The position numbers and the translations under genes are program-made. Positions 1-5,768 of a stretch of 7,079 bases of DNA are shown in pieces. Source of the DNA: Chloroflexota bacterium (GTDB lineage: Bacteria > Chloroflexota > Anaerolineae > Anaerolineales > DRKV01); contig DRKV01000442.1 in NCBI GenBank assembly GCA_011051635.1, positions 1 to 7,079 of the forward strand. The letters run 5' to 3'. Below the pieces are notes generated by a model. It was not told the origin of the DNA. It searched no databases and saw only the letters and a list, made by a program, of their open reading frames with translations. How positions within the stretch are numbered: the first letter of the stretch is position 1; each line of letters begins with the position of its first letter.

Positions 1-144
1 GAGGCGGCCCGCGATGCCATGCAGGAGGCGCAAGCCCTCCTGCGGCAGGTCGGCTCCGGGTATCTGGCAAAGACGGAGAAAGACCTGCAGCGCGTCTTGG
101 CGGCGCTTTCCCCTGATACTCCCCCGCTTGAGACCTCCATTTGA
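1..144 (+). CDS. C-terminal end of an unidentified protein (partial, 5' end outside window)
   Basis: Frame 1 is open from the window edge to TGA at 142-144 and gives the last 47 residues of a protein. The visible part is mostly helical and charged (EAARDAMQEAQALLRQVG, then TEKDLQRVLAALS), followed by a short Pro/Thr-rich tail ending in ETSI. Codon use is GC-rich at third positions, as in the neighbouring genes, which supports real coding. I do not recognise the family, and no catalytic motif or membrane segment is visible in this fragment. The stop codon lies inside the first unit of the 48-bp tandem duplication, so the repeat has become part of this gene's 3' end. The next gene begins 90 bp downstream on the same strand, so co-transcription is possible. 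Confidence 0.6.
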   Translation, partial: EAARDAMQEAQALLRQVGSGYLAKTEKDLQRVLAALSPDTPPLETSI

Positions 145-234
145 GACCTGACAGGTCTGCCGGGGCAGTAACAAGGAAGATACGCCATTTGAGACCTGTC
201 AGGTCTGTTGGCGCAACAACAAGGAAGGTGTTCC
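139..234 (+). repeat. 48-bp imperfect tandem duplication carrying palindromes and a duplicated ribosome site
   Basis: Two adjacent 48-bp units (139-186 and 187-234) match at 38 of 48 positions by hand alignment. Each opens with ATTTGAGACCTG and contains a 15-bp palindrome, AGACCTG-A-CAGGTCT at 144-158 and AGACCTG-T-CAGGTCT at 192-206. Each also carries AACAAGGAAG near its 3' end. The first unit holds the stop codon of the upstream gene. The second ends exactly where the ATG of the next gene begins, so its AAGGAAG is the working ribosome site. A further partial echo, TTGAGACCT, lies at 128-136. Confidence 0.85.
221..227 (+). promoter_or_regulatory. Ribosome binding site fixing the start of the DUF6391-like gene
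   Basis: AAGGAAG lies 7 nt before the ATG at 235. This favours ATG 235 over the in-frame TTG at 208, which has no such site and would put the repeat inside the protein. Confidence 0.7.
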
Positions 235-744
235 ATGCAATCCATTCTGGAACTTCCCCCGCTTTCTCGCATCCGCCGCAATCACGGCCTGGAACACGCC
301 ACCCTGCACCTGCTCTCGCAGCGTTTCCCGCGCACCAGCATGGCCGGGCACTCCGACTCCGGTGGATTTTGGCTCCTGGGGGATGTCCCGACCGAGGCCG
401 TGGAGCGCGCCGTGACCGAGGCCCTGGAGCGGATGCGGAACGGGCAGCACGGTCTGGCGGTGCATCCCAACTGCGGCACCAACTTCGTGGTCAGCGGGGG
501 ACTGGCCGGGGTGGCCGGGGCAGCCGCTATGTGGGGGGCCGGCTCCGACTGGCGCGACAAGGCCGAGCGCCTTTCGCTGGCGGCCTTGCTGGCGACCGCG
601 GCCCTGATTTTCTCGCGCCCCCTGGGATTCTGGCTCCAGGCGCACGTGACCACCTCCGGGTATCCCGGCACGCTGGAGGTGGTGGAAGTGCGCCGCACCA
701 CCCGCGCCGGCCTGCCCGCCCATCGGGTCGTCACCCGCGGGTGA
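235..744 (+). CDS. DUF6391-like membrane protein with an HxxEH motif
   Basis: This is a 169-residue protein that I recognise from memory as DUF6391-like, a family of unknown function in Chloroflexota and Cyanobacteria. The N-terminal part is soluble and carries RNHGLEHATLHLL (about residues 15-27), with His17-x-x-Glu20-His21. A GHSDSGGFWLLGDVP stretch follows at about 38-52 and HPNCGTN at 77-83. Two hydrophobic, probably membrane-spanning segments lie at about 84-103 and 112-136. The C-terminus is a short polar tail with TTRAGLPAHR. HxxEH is the metal-binding pattern of inverse zincins. Together with the conserved His and Cys of HPNCGTN it could form a metal site, but that is inference and no activity is known to me. 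The start is set by the ribosome site ending at 227. The next gene, holA, is 193 bp downstream, across a repeat-rich gap. Confidence 0.85.
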   Translation: MQSILELPPLSRIRRNHGLEHATLHLLSQRFPRTSMAGHSDSGGFWLLGDVPTEAVERAVTEALERMRNGQHGLAVHPNCGTNFVVSGGLAGVAGAAAMWGAGSDWRDKAERLSLAALLATAALIFSRPLGFWLQAHVTTSGYPGTLEVVEVRRTTRAGLPAHRVVTRG

Positions 745-782
745 GGGATTGGGGGGAACATTGGTATATTTGTGCCAGGTAC

Positions 783-854
783 TCACACGGGGACACGGAG
801 AACACAGCGTCTCACAAAAAAGAAATGCTCCGTGTTCCCTGCGTCTCCGTGTGA
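783..854. repeat. Imperfect inverted repeat (27-bp arms) downstream of the DUF6391-like gene
   Basis: The left arm, 783-809, begins TCACACGGGGACACGGAG. The right arm, 828-854, ends CTGCGTCTCCGTGTGA. The arms pair at about 21 of 27 positions with no gap. The 18-nt loop contains AAAAAAG. In RNA this would form a long imperfect hairpin 39 bp after the stop of the preceding gene. It has no U-tract, so it is not a classical terminator. ACACGGAG-type repeats are a familiar kind of intergenic element in environmental bacterial genomes. Confidence 0.75.
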
Positions 855-882
855 TGAAAACGTAGCGGCGCATTTTGTCGGT

Positions 883-933
883 CAATTCGTGTAAATTCGT
901 GGCCCCATTCGTGCAATTCGTGTAAATTCGTGG
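883..933 (+). repeat. Two exact 20-bp direct repeats just before holA
   Basis: CAATTCGTGTAAATTCGTGG occurs at 883-902 and again, identically, at 914-933. The copies are separated by 11 bp that contain a further partial copy (CATTCGTG). Each unit is itself built from two ATTCGTG words. The second copy ends 4 bp before the holA start codon. The stretch is clearly more AT-rich than the surrounding genes. No promoter could be assigned with confidence anywhere in 745-937. Confidence 0.85.
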
Positions 934-937
934 ACCT

Positions 938-1942
938 GTGAGCGCCCCCACCATCTACATCTTCCACGGCGACGATACCTTCGCCATCCAGAAACAAATC
1001 TCCGGGATGGCGAAACGTCTCGACGCGCAAGGCATGGCCGAATTGAACACCACCCGCCTGGACGGGCGCAGCGTCACCCCCGCCGAGGTGCGGAACGCCT
1101 GCGCGGCAATGCCTTTCCTGGCGGAGCGCCGTCTGGTCGTGCTGACCCATCCTCTGGCGCGTATCAAATCGGCAGCCCAGCGCAAGGAGTTCCTGGCGGC
1201 GCTGGAGGCCGTCCCGGAGAGTACCGCCCTGGTGCTCTCGTTTGCCTCCCCTCTGGATGACATCGGTTTGCCGTGGAAAAGGCACGGCCTGCGAAAACCC
1301 AAAAAAGACCACTGGCTGGTGGCCTGGGCAAAGAAGAACCCGCAGAAGGTCTACCTGAAGGGTTTCCTGTTGCCGGGAGGGCAGGAGATGGCGGGCTGGA
1401 TTCGCGAATACGCCGCGGCCAGCGGTGGAGAAATCTCCCCGCAGGGGGCCAACCTGCTGGCGCACCTGGTAGGACGCGATACCCGCACCGCCGCCAACGA
1501 AGTGGACAAACTGCTGGCCTACGTCAACTACCGGCGGGCGGTGGACGAGGACGATGTGACCCTCGTGGCGACGGACAACACCGTTGCCAGCGTTTTCGAC
1601 CTGGTGGACGCCCTGGGGCAGCGTCAGGGAACCCGCGCCCTGCAACTCCTCAGCCAGTTGCTGGAAGAGGAGGACGCCCTGCGCATCTTCGGGATGGTGG
1701 TGCGCCAGTTCCGTCTCCTGCTCTTGGGGCGGGAAGCGCTGGACGAGGGCGGACAGGTGGCCTCCCGCTTGCGCATCCATCCCTTCGTGGCCCGGAAAAT
1801 CACCGCTCAGGCGCGCTACTTTGACCAGACCACCCTGGAGAACATCTACCGCCGCCTGGCGGAGATAGACGAAGCCATCAAGACGGGGGAGATTGAAGCG
1901 GCAGTAGCCCTCCACACGCTGACGGCAGCCTTGTGTCAGTGA
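938..1942 (+). CDS. holA: DNA polymerase III, delta subunit (clamp-loader subunit)
   Basis: This 334-residue protein has the usual length of HolA. Delta opens the beta sliding clamp and is part of the clamp-loader complex at the replication fork. The N-terminus YIFHGDDTFAI (residues 7-17) is the family's opening strand with its non-functional P-loop remnant. AMPFLAERRLVVL follows at about 57-69. LPGGQEMAGWIREYAAASGG and VGRDTRTAANEVDKLLAYV mark the middle domain. VFDLVDALGQRQGTRALQLL begins the C-terminal collar domain, with the typical EEDALRIFGMVVRQFRLLL helix after it. The GTG start is chosen because the protein then begins exactly at the family N-terminus. No good Shine-Dalgarno site is present, since the direct repeat runs up to 4 bp before the start. 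The 3' end overlaps the convergent 79-residue gene by 7 bp. No terminator is visible. Confidence 0.95.
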   Translation: MSAPTIYIFHGDDTFAIQKQISGMAKRLDAQGMAELNTTRLDGRSVTPAEVRNACAAMPFLAERRLVVLTHPLARIKSAAQRKEFLAALEAVPESTALVLSFASPLDDIGLPWKRHGLRKPKKDHWLVAWAKKNPQKVYLKGFLLPGGQEMAGWIREYAAASGGEISPQGANLLAHLVGRDTRTAANEVDKLLAYVNYRRAVDEDDVTLVATDNTVASVFDLVDALGQRQGTRALQLLSQLLEEEDALRIFGMVVRQFRLLLLGREALDEGGQVASRLRIHPFVARKITAQARYFDQTTLENIYRRLAEIDEAIKTGEIEAAVALHTLTAALCQ

Positions 1943-2175
1943 GCGGGCTGTTCCCGTTCCACGCCCATCCACAGATGATGGGGCAAAATCGTCGGGGCGG
2001 GACGGATTTCTACGCCGCCCAGTTGTTCGCGTTCCTCTGAAACCATACTGGGGTGGACATAACACAAGTTGGGCTGCTCGCCGTATTTCTGGCGGTAATA
2101 CTCGGCAGCCCGGCGCACTTTGTGCGCCAAATCCTGGTTGGGGGTGTCGTCGAACCACAGCATACCGATGTCCAT
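1936..2175 (-). CDS. Conserved hypothetical 79-residue protein, probable partner of the FtsK-like gene
   Basis: This small soluble protein begins MDIGMLWFDDTPN, continues with a charged helix KVRRAAEYYRQKYG (about residues 19-32) and then PNLCYVHPS (35-43). It ends with a segment that may describe the protein's working face (GGVEIRPAPTILPHHLWMG). It has no signal peptide or membrane segment. GGAGG at 2181-2185 sits 5 nt before the ATG, which supports real translation. It lies 21 bp downstream of the FtsK-like gene on the same strand, so the two form a short operon. I recall similar short proteins in Anaerolineae but know no function. Its last 7 bp overlap the end of holA, which reads the other way. 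Confidence 0.75.
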   Translation of the reverse strand: MDIGMLWFDDTPNQDLAHKVRRAAEYYRQKYGEQPNLCYVHPSMVSEEREQLGGVEIRPAPTILPHHLWMGVEREQPAH

Positions 2176-2196
2176 AGGGGCCTCCGGGGATTTCTG

Positions 2197-3039
2197 TCAA
2201 AAATCTTCCCTGCTCCGATAGGCGGGGAAATAGCGCCCGTGTACCGGAATGACGAAGCGTACCCACCGGCCTTTGACGAATGCGCCGAATTCCAGCCCGC
2301 GGCGCAGCCAGGATGCCCGCGGCGCGTCGTCCGGCGAGAGCGCTTGGGCCAGTCCCTGGTTTTCGATGTGGCCGGTGATGAGCGTGCCGGCGCGGCTGAG
2401 CCAGGCGCGCTTCAGGGAGCGAATCCCGGTGCTGGGGATATGCACCAGCGGCCACACCCCTTGCGAGGGGCCGTAGGCCATCAGGTATTGCAAATCGCGA
2501 TGGATTTCGCCGTCGAAGCGGGGCAGCAGGGCGGGGAGGTCGTCGAGCACCAGAACCACCTCAGGGCCGGGCATCCGTCCGGCGCGGCGGGCATCTGTGA
2601 CCTCCACGAGGTGCAAAATCAGGGCGTCCGCCGAGCGCCGCCAGGGTTTTTCCACGCCCAGGCAGTGCGGCGTCTCGCGCAAACCGTCCAGCCAGTCCGG
2701 ATTGGTGCTCAGGGCGTAAAACGTGGCGTCCAGGTGGTGATTGAGCACGGTGAGGGAATACAAAACCGCCTGCATCAAGGTGCGCTGGCCGCTCATCGGG
2801 TCGGCCACCAGGAAGAGCGTCCCGGCGGCGGGGTTGTTCAATTCCAGGATGACGGGGAAGCCGTCATCTCCCATCCCGAAAAGCGCCGTGGGGTTGGGAA
2901 AAGGCCCCGCCTCGTACAGCAGGCGATTCAAATAATCGTAGTGCAGGGGCGGCTCTGGCTGAATCGGGGGAAACGCCCCTGTATCCGTTTGATTGAGGAT
3001 GGGCGATGGGGTTTCGGTAAGGGGAAAGGCAATACTCAT
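2197..3039 (-). CDS. FtsK/SpoIIIE-like ATPase-fold protein with a degenerate P-loop
   Basis: This is a 280-residue protein with the core of an FtsK/EccC-type ATPase domain and nothing else. LFGMGDDGFPVILEL (about residues 53-67) matches the strand that precedes the P-loop in this family. LFLVADPMSGQRTLMQAVLY (75-94) stands where the Walker A motif should be, but the lysine of SGK is Gln85 and the next residue is Arg86. VVLVLDDLPALL (161-172) is a good Walker B with two acidic residues. YGPSQGVWPLVHIPST (189-204) matches the FtsK stretch that ends in the ATQRPS-type motif. No membrane segment or DNA-binding gamma domain is present. The protein may bind nucleotide poorly or act structurally. 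The ATG start has no clear ribosome site, but an extended -10 promoter lies upstream. The 79-residue gene follows in the same unit. Confidence 0.75.
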   Translation of the reverse strand: MSIAFPLTETPSPILNQTDTGAFPPIQPEPPLHYDYLNRLLYEAGPFPNPTALFGMGDDGFPVILELNNPAAGTLFLVADPMSGQRTLMQAVLYSLTVLNHHLDATFYALSTNPDWLDGLRETPHCLGVEKPWRRSADALILHLVEVTDARRAGRMPGPEVVLVLDDLPALLPRFDGEIHRDLQYLMAYGPSQGVWPLVHIPSTGIRSLKRAWLSRAGTLITGHIENQGLAQALSPDDAPRASWLRRGLEFGAFVKGRWVRFVIPVHGRYFPAYRSREDF

Positions 3040-3084
3040 ATTGTGCGCCGGTGGCAGGGAATCCGATGGGAAATCCGCGCTTTT

Positions 3085-3093
3085 ATTCTAGCA
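3085..3093 (-). promoter_or_regulatory. Extended -10 promoter for the FtsK-like two-gene unit
   Basis: Read on the - strand, TGCTAGAAT fits the extended -10 pattern TGnTATAAT (TAGAAT matches 5 of 6). The upstream DNA is AT-rich (CTTTATTTTTTAG), with no good TTGACA. Transcription would start near 3078, giving a leader of about 40 nt before the ATG at 3039. Confidence 0.5.
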
Positions 3094-3224
3094 CAAATGT
3101 TCTAAAAAATAAAGATGGATTCGGACTGCCGATTTGTCGGGCGCGCTTTTTGATGATTTCCCCCGACGCCCTTTGCGGTTGCTCCCGTTTCCCCCAAGGT
3201 GCAGCACCCCCGAATGCGTTGCCG

Positions 3225-3258
3225 AGACCTGACGGGTTTCCCGAAACCCGTCAGGTCT
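3225..3258. repeat. Perfect 16-bp palindrome with 2-nt centre, overlapping the rlmD stop codon
   Basis: AGACCTGACGGGTTTC (3225-3240) and its exact reverse complement (3243-3258) are separated by CC. The outer AGACCTGAC/GTCAGGTCT arms are shared with the short palindromes at 144-158 and 192-206, so these belong to one family. The rlmD stop codon at 3251-3253 is inside the right arm. In RNA it makes a very stable hairpin on either strand, but no U-tract follows. It may protect or process the 3' end rather than terminate transcription. Confidence 0.9.
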
Positions 3259-4495
3259 GGCTTTCGCGCCGCCACAGACTGATGCTTTCGATGTGGTAGG
3301 TTTGGGGGAACATATCGAAGGGCGTGACCTGTTCCAGGCGGTAGCCGACCTCCCGCAGGCGGCGGGCGTCCCGCGCCAGGGTTGCCGGGTTGCAGGAGAC
3401 GTAGGCCAGCGTCCCGGCCTCCAAAGCCAGGATTCTCTCCAGGGTACGGCGACCCACTCCGGCACGGGGCGGGTCCAGGATGATTATTTCGGGGCGCGTG
3501 GCCTCCAAAGCGGGCAGCGCTATCTCCACGGGGGCTTCGTACAGTTCCACGTGGTCGAATTCATCCAGGTTGAAGGCAAAATCTTCACAAGCCCAGGGAT
3601 TCTCCTCCACAGCAATCAGGCGGGCGACGCGGGGCGCAAGGAAGGCGCTGAACAGCCCCGCGCCGGCGTAGAGGTCGAGGAGGGTGCTTTCCGGCGCGGG
3701 GGGCAGATGCTCCAGGAGGTGCGCCACCATCCGCTCGGCCACCGCGAGGTTGACCTGGAAGAAAGCCCCCGCCGAAACCCGAAAGGTGCGCCCCCGAAGG
3801 GTGATTTCCTGGTCGGGGTAGCCGGAAAGCAGGGTGCGGCCTTCCGGCCCGATGTGGACTGCCGAGAGGGGAAAATCCACGCTGAACTCAGGGGGCTGCG
3901 GATCGTCGCTCTCCAGCACCAGCATCAGGTCGTCCCCGTCGCCGACCCGCAGGGCGACCCGTTCCAGGCCGGGGAGGACTTCGATATCCAGCCGAGGCCA
4001 GACTTCGGCGAGGGCGGGGTGCAGCAGGGGGCACTCCCGGATGGGGATGACTTCATCGGAGCGGGCGGCCTTGAAGCCCAGTTCTCCCTGGGGAGTGAGG
4101 TGAAACTGGACGTGGTTGCGGTATTCCCAGGGGCGCGGTGAGGGGACGATGGGGCGCACGGGCGGGTTCTCCAGGCCGCCGATGCGCTCCATCTGGTCGC
4201 GCAGGATGCTTTCTTTGAGGCGCAACTGCGTTTCGTAGGGGGCGTGCTGGTAATGGCAGCCTCCGCAGCGGGTGTAGTGGGGGCAGCGGGGGGCGATGCG
4301 CTCCGGGGAGGCCTCCAGCACGGCGAGCAGTTCGGCGCGGGCGTAGCCGCGTTTCTCCTCCACGAGGCGCACCCGGACGCGCTCACCGGGCAGGGTGTAG
4401 GGCACGAAGACAGCCTTGCGGCGTCCCTCGGCGTCGGGCGGCAGGCGTCCGATGGTTTCGCCTCCGTAGGCGGGGATGGCGAGGGTGAGGAGCAT
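3251..4495 (-). CDS. rlmD: 23S rRNA (uracil-5-)-methyltransferase, RlmD/RumA type
   Basis: This 414-residue enzyme of the TrmA/RlmD family transfers a methyl group from S-adenosylmethionine to C5 of a uridine in 23S rRNA. A TRAM-like RNA-binding domain covers about residues 1-60 (AYGGETIGRL, PYTLPGERV). The [4Fe-4S] cysteines are Cys71, Cys77, Cys80 (CPHYTRCGGC) and Cys155 (RECPLLHP). The methyltransferase domain has FFQVN (245-249), DLYAGAGLFS (274-283), DPPRAGVG (341-348), the catalytic Cys368 in SCNP and the general base Glu403 in HIESI. All expected key residues are present. Which uridine is modified (RlmC, RlmD or both) cannot be told from sequence alone, so the symbol is by similarity. 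The ATG start gives the normal N-terminus but has no clear ribosome site. The stop lies in a palindromic repeat. I see no promoter in the C/T-rich leader. Confidence 0.93.
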   Translation of the reverse strand: MLLTLAIPAYGGETIGRLPPDAEGRRKAVFVPYTLPGERVRVRLVEEKRGYARAELLAVLEASPERIAPRCPHYTRCGGCHYQHAPYETQLRLKESILRDQMERIGGLENPPVRPIVPSPRPWEYRNHVQFHLTPQGELGFKAARSDEVIPIRECPLLHPALAEVWPRLDIEVLPGLERVALRVGDGDDLMLVLESDDPQPPEFSVDFPLSAVHIGPEGRTLLSGYPDQEITLRGRTFRVSAGAFFQVNLAVAERMVAHLLEHLPPAPESTLLDLYAGAGLFSAFLAPRVARLIAVEENPWACEDFAFNLDEFDHVELYEAPVEIALPALEATRPEIIILDPPRAGVGRRTLERILALEAGTLAYVSCNPATLARDARRLREVGYRLEQVTPFDMFPQTYHIESISLWRRESQT

Positions 4496-4501
4496 GGAGG
4501 G

Positions 4502-4540
4502 GATGGGGTGATGATGAGATGGGGTGATGATGAGATGATG
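4502..4540 (+). repeat. 16-bp tandem repeat upstream of rlmD
   Basis: GATGGGGTGATGATGA occurs twice in a row without a mismatch (4502-4517 and 4518-4533), followed by a decayed GATGATGAGG remainder. On the - strand this makes the rlmD leader a run of TCATCATCACCCC units ending close to its ATG. Similar ATGATGAGATGGG repeats are common between genes in Anaerolineae, as I recall. Confidence 0.85.
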
Positions 4541-4554
4541 AGGTGGGAGGTGAG

Positions 4555-4600
4555 GGGGAAAGAAGAACGGCGCACCCTGGGGGGGAGAGGGCGCGCCGTT
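4555..4600 (-). terminator. Intrinsic terminator of the aminotransferase gene
   Basis: On the - strand, AACGGCGCGCCC (4600-4589) pairs with GGGTGCGCCGTT (4577-4566) over 12 positions with one mismatch. The 11-nt loop is C-rich and CTTCTTTCC follows the stem. It begins 21 bp after the aminotransferase stop codon. The tail is T-rich but not a pure T-run, so efficiency is uncertain. Confidence 0.65.
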
Positions 4601-4615
4601 GGGGGGGCGAGGGCG
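4579..4615 (+). other. Duplicated G-tract, possible G-quadruplex
   Basis: Two 15-bp units, G7-AGA-GGG-CG (4579-4593) and G7-CGA-GGG-CG (4601-4615), differ at one base. They give four runs of three or more Gs on the + strand, with connecting loops of 3, 9 and 3 nt. This meets the usual pattern for an intramolecular G-quadruplex in the template strand of the - strand genes. It overlaps the terminator stem. Confidence 0.5.
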
Positions 4616-4621
4616 AAGGTT

Positions 4622-5689
4622 TTACTGCGCCATGTAGTCGTCGATGGCGGCCAGGAGGGTGTTCAGGTCCTCCATGTGGACTTCGCCCATGTGGGCGATG
4701 CGGAAGGTCTTGTTTTTCAGGTCGCCGTAGCCGTTGGCGAGGCGCATGCCGCGCTGGAGGAGGAAGGCGTTCAGGTCGCCGATATCAATCTTGTGCGTGT
4801 TGGCAACTGTCGTGACGGTGTAGGAGCGGTAGCCCTCGGCGGCAAACAGCCCGAAGCCGCGCTCCAGCGCCCATTGGTGGACGCGCTCGGACATGGCGAG
4901 ATGCCGTTCCCAGCGGGCTTCTACGCCCTCCGCCAGGATGCGGTCCATCTGGACATCCAGGGCGTAAACCAGCGCCACGGCGGGGGTGGCAGGGGGGGAG
5001 TTCTTGATGCGGGGCTTTTCCAGGCGCAGGAGGTCGAAGTACCAGCCGCGGTTGGGGACGCTCTCGGCGCGTTCCAGGGCGCGGTCGCTGACTGCCGCGA
5101 GACTGATGCCGGGGGGCAGGGCCAGCGCCTTCTGCGAAGAAGTGAGCACGAAATCAATTCCCCACTCGTCCATCTTCATCGGCGCGCCGCTCAGGGAGGA
5201 AACGGCGTCCACGGCCACGATGGTATCCGGGCTGACTTCGCGCACCGCGGCGGCGATTTCGTCCACGGGGTTCATCAGGCCGGTGGAAGTCTCGTTCTGG
5301 ACGACGGTGACCAGGTCGTAGTGCCCTTTCTCGAGGGCTTCGGTGACTATCTCGGCGGTTACGGGCTGTCCCCACTCCACATCGAGTTTGTCGGCGGCCT
5401 TGCCGTTGGTAACGGCGACGTCGAACCAGCGTTTGCCGAAGGCACCGTTGACGCAGGCCAGAATCCGCTCTTTGGAGAGGTTGCGCACGGCGGCCTCGTG
5501 CAGGCCGGTGCCGGAAGATGTGCTGATGAAAACGCGGTATTGCGTCCCGAAGAGCGCCTTGCTCTTGTTGGCGGCGCGGTGGAAGATTTCCTCAAATTCC
5601 TTGCTGCGGTGCGGAATCATGGGGCGCGCCTGCGCCTGCGCCACACCGGGGTCTACATCTACGGGGCCGGGTACGAAAAGGTATGCCAT
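4622..5689 (-). CDS. Class V aminotransferase (alanine-glyoxylate / serine-pyruvate / phosphoserine type)
   Basis: This is a 355-residue PLP enzyme of fold type I, class V, of normal length. The N-terminus FVPGPVDVDPGV and PMIPHRSKEFEEI (about residues 23-35) are typical of the alanine-glyoxylate/serine-pyruvate group. SSGTGLHEAAVRN (58-70) makes the phosphate-binding turn. NETSTGLMNPVDEI (132-145), Asp161 in VAVDAVSS and Lys187 in SSQKALALPPG are the expected cofactor residues, with Lys187 as the Schiff-base lysine. The likely reaction moves an amino group between alanine or serine and glyoxylate, pyruvate or phosphohydroxypyruvate. The substrate cannot be fixed from sequence, and no serA or other serine gene is adjacent. 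ATG 5689 is chosen because GGAGGT lies 7 nt upstream, while the in-frame GTG at 5698 is inside that ribosome site. Expression may be controlled in the leader (TATAAT box plus terminator-like hairpin). Confidence 0.92.
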   Translation of the reverse strand: MAYLFVPGPVDVDPGVAQAQARPMIPHRSKEFEEIFHRAANKSKALFGTQYRVFISTSSGTGLHEAAVRNLSKERILACVNGAFGKRWFDVAVTNGKAADKLDVEWGQPVTAEIVTEALEKGHYDLVTVVQNETSTGLMNPVDEIAAAVREVSPDTIVAVDAVSSLSGAPMKMDEWGIDFVLTSSQKALALPPGISLAAVSDRALERAESVPNRGWYFDLLRLEKPRIKNSPPATPAVALVYALDVQMDRILAEGVEARWERHLAMSERVHQWALERGFGLFAAEGYRSYTVTTVANTHKIDIGDLNAFLLQRGMRLANGYGDLKNKTFRIAHMGEVHMEDLNTLLAAIDDYMAQ

Positions 5690-5696
5690 AGGAAGC

Positions 5697-5702
5697 ACCT
5701 CC
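5697..5702 (-). promoter_or_regulatory. Ribosome binding site fixing the aminotransferase start
   Basis: GGAGGT on the - strand lies 7 nt before ATG 5689. A CCTCC at 5731-5727 in the same leader could pair with its GGAGG and hide it. Confidence 0.75.
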
Positions 5703-5734
5703 AGGCTAGGTCGGAATCGGTTTCAGGGAGGGTC

Positions 5735-5762
5735 AAAAAACGACGGCGCGCGATTCGCCGCC
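5735..5762 (-). terminator. Terminator-like hairpin in the aminotransferase leader (possible attenuator)
   Basis: On the - strand, GGCGGCG (5762-5756) pairs with CGCCGTC (5748-5742) in a 7-bp stem with one G-U pair. The loop is 7 nt, then one G and TTTTTT (5740-5735) follow. This is the full form of an intrinsic terminator. It lies before the aminotransferase gene, 46 bp ahead of its start codon and just downstream of a TATAAT box. It is either an attenuator or a second stop for the FHA transcript. Confidence 0.6.
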
Positions 5763-5768
5763 AGGGAA

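Noticed and set aside
208..234. Upstream TTG start for the DUF6391-like protein
   Set aside because: It has no ribosome site and would translate the repeat DNA. ATG 235 has AAGGAAG at the right distance.
883..933. CRISPR-like direct repeats
   Set aside because: There are only two copies of a 20-bp unit, with an 11-bp spacer that is itself a partial repeat, and there are no cas genes.
812..2455. Long (547-codon) open frame on the - strand
   Set aside because: It runs antisense through all of holA and then through parts of two other genes, its product is low-complexity (Arg, Gly, Gln-rich), and its end is translated repeat DNA. It is a high-GC shadow.
2053..3105. Open frame of 350 codons on the + strand
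   Set aside because: It is antisense to the FtsK-like gene and its partner, which have recognisable motifs, and it ends in AT-rich promoter DNA.
3128..3155. Hairpin around CCGATTTGTCGG in the gap between the FtsK-like gene and rlmD
   Set aside because: The stem is only 4 bp and no clear T-run follows on either strand.
3293..4141. Open frame of 282 codons on the + strand
   Set aside because: It is antisense to rlmD and has a composition typical of reversed high-GC codons.
5690..5698. GTG start three codons upstream for the aminotransferase
   Set aside because: The GTG overlaps the GGAGGT ribosome site that serves ATG 5689.
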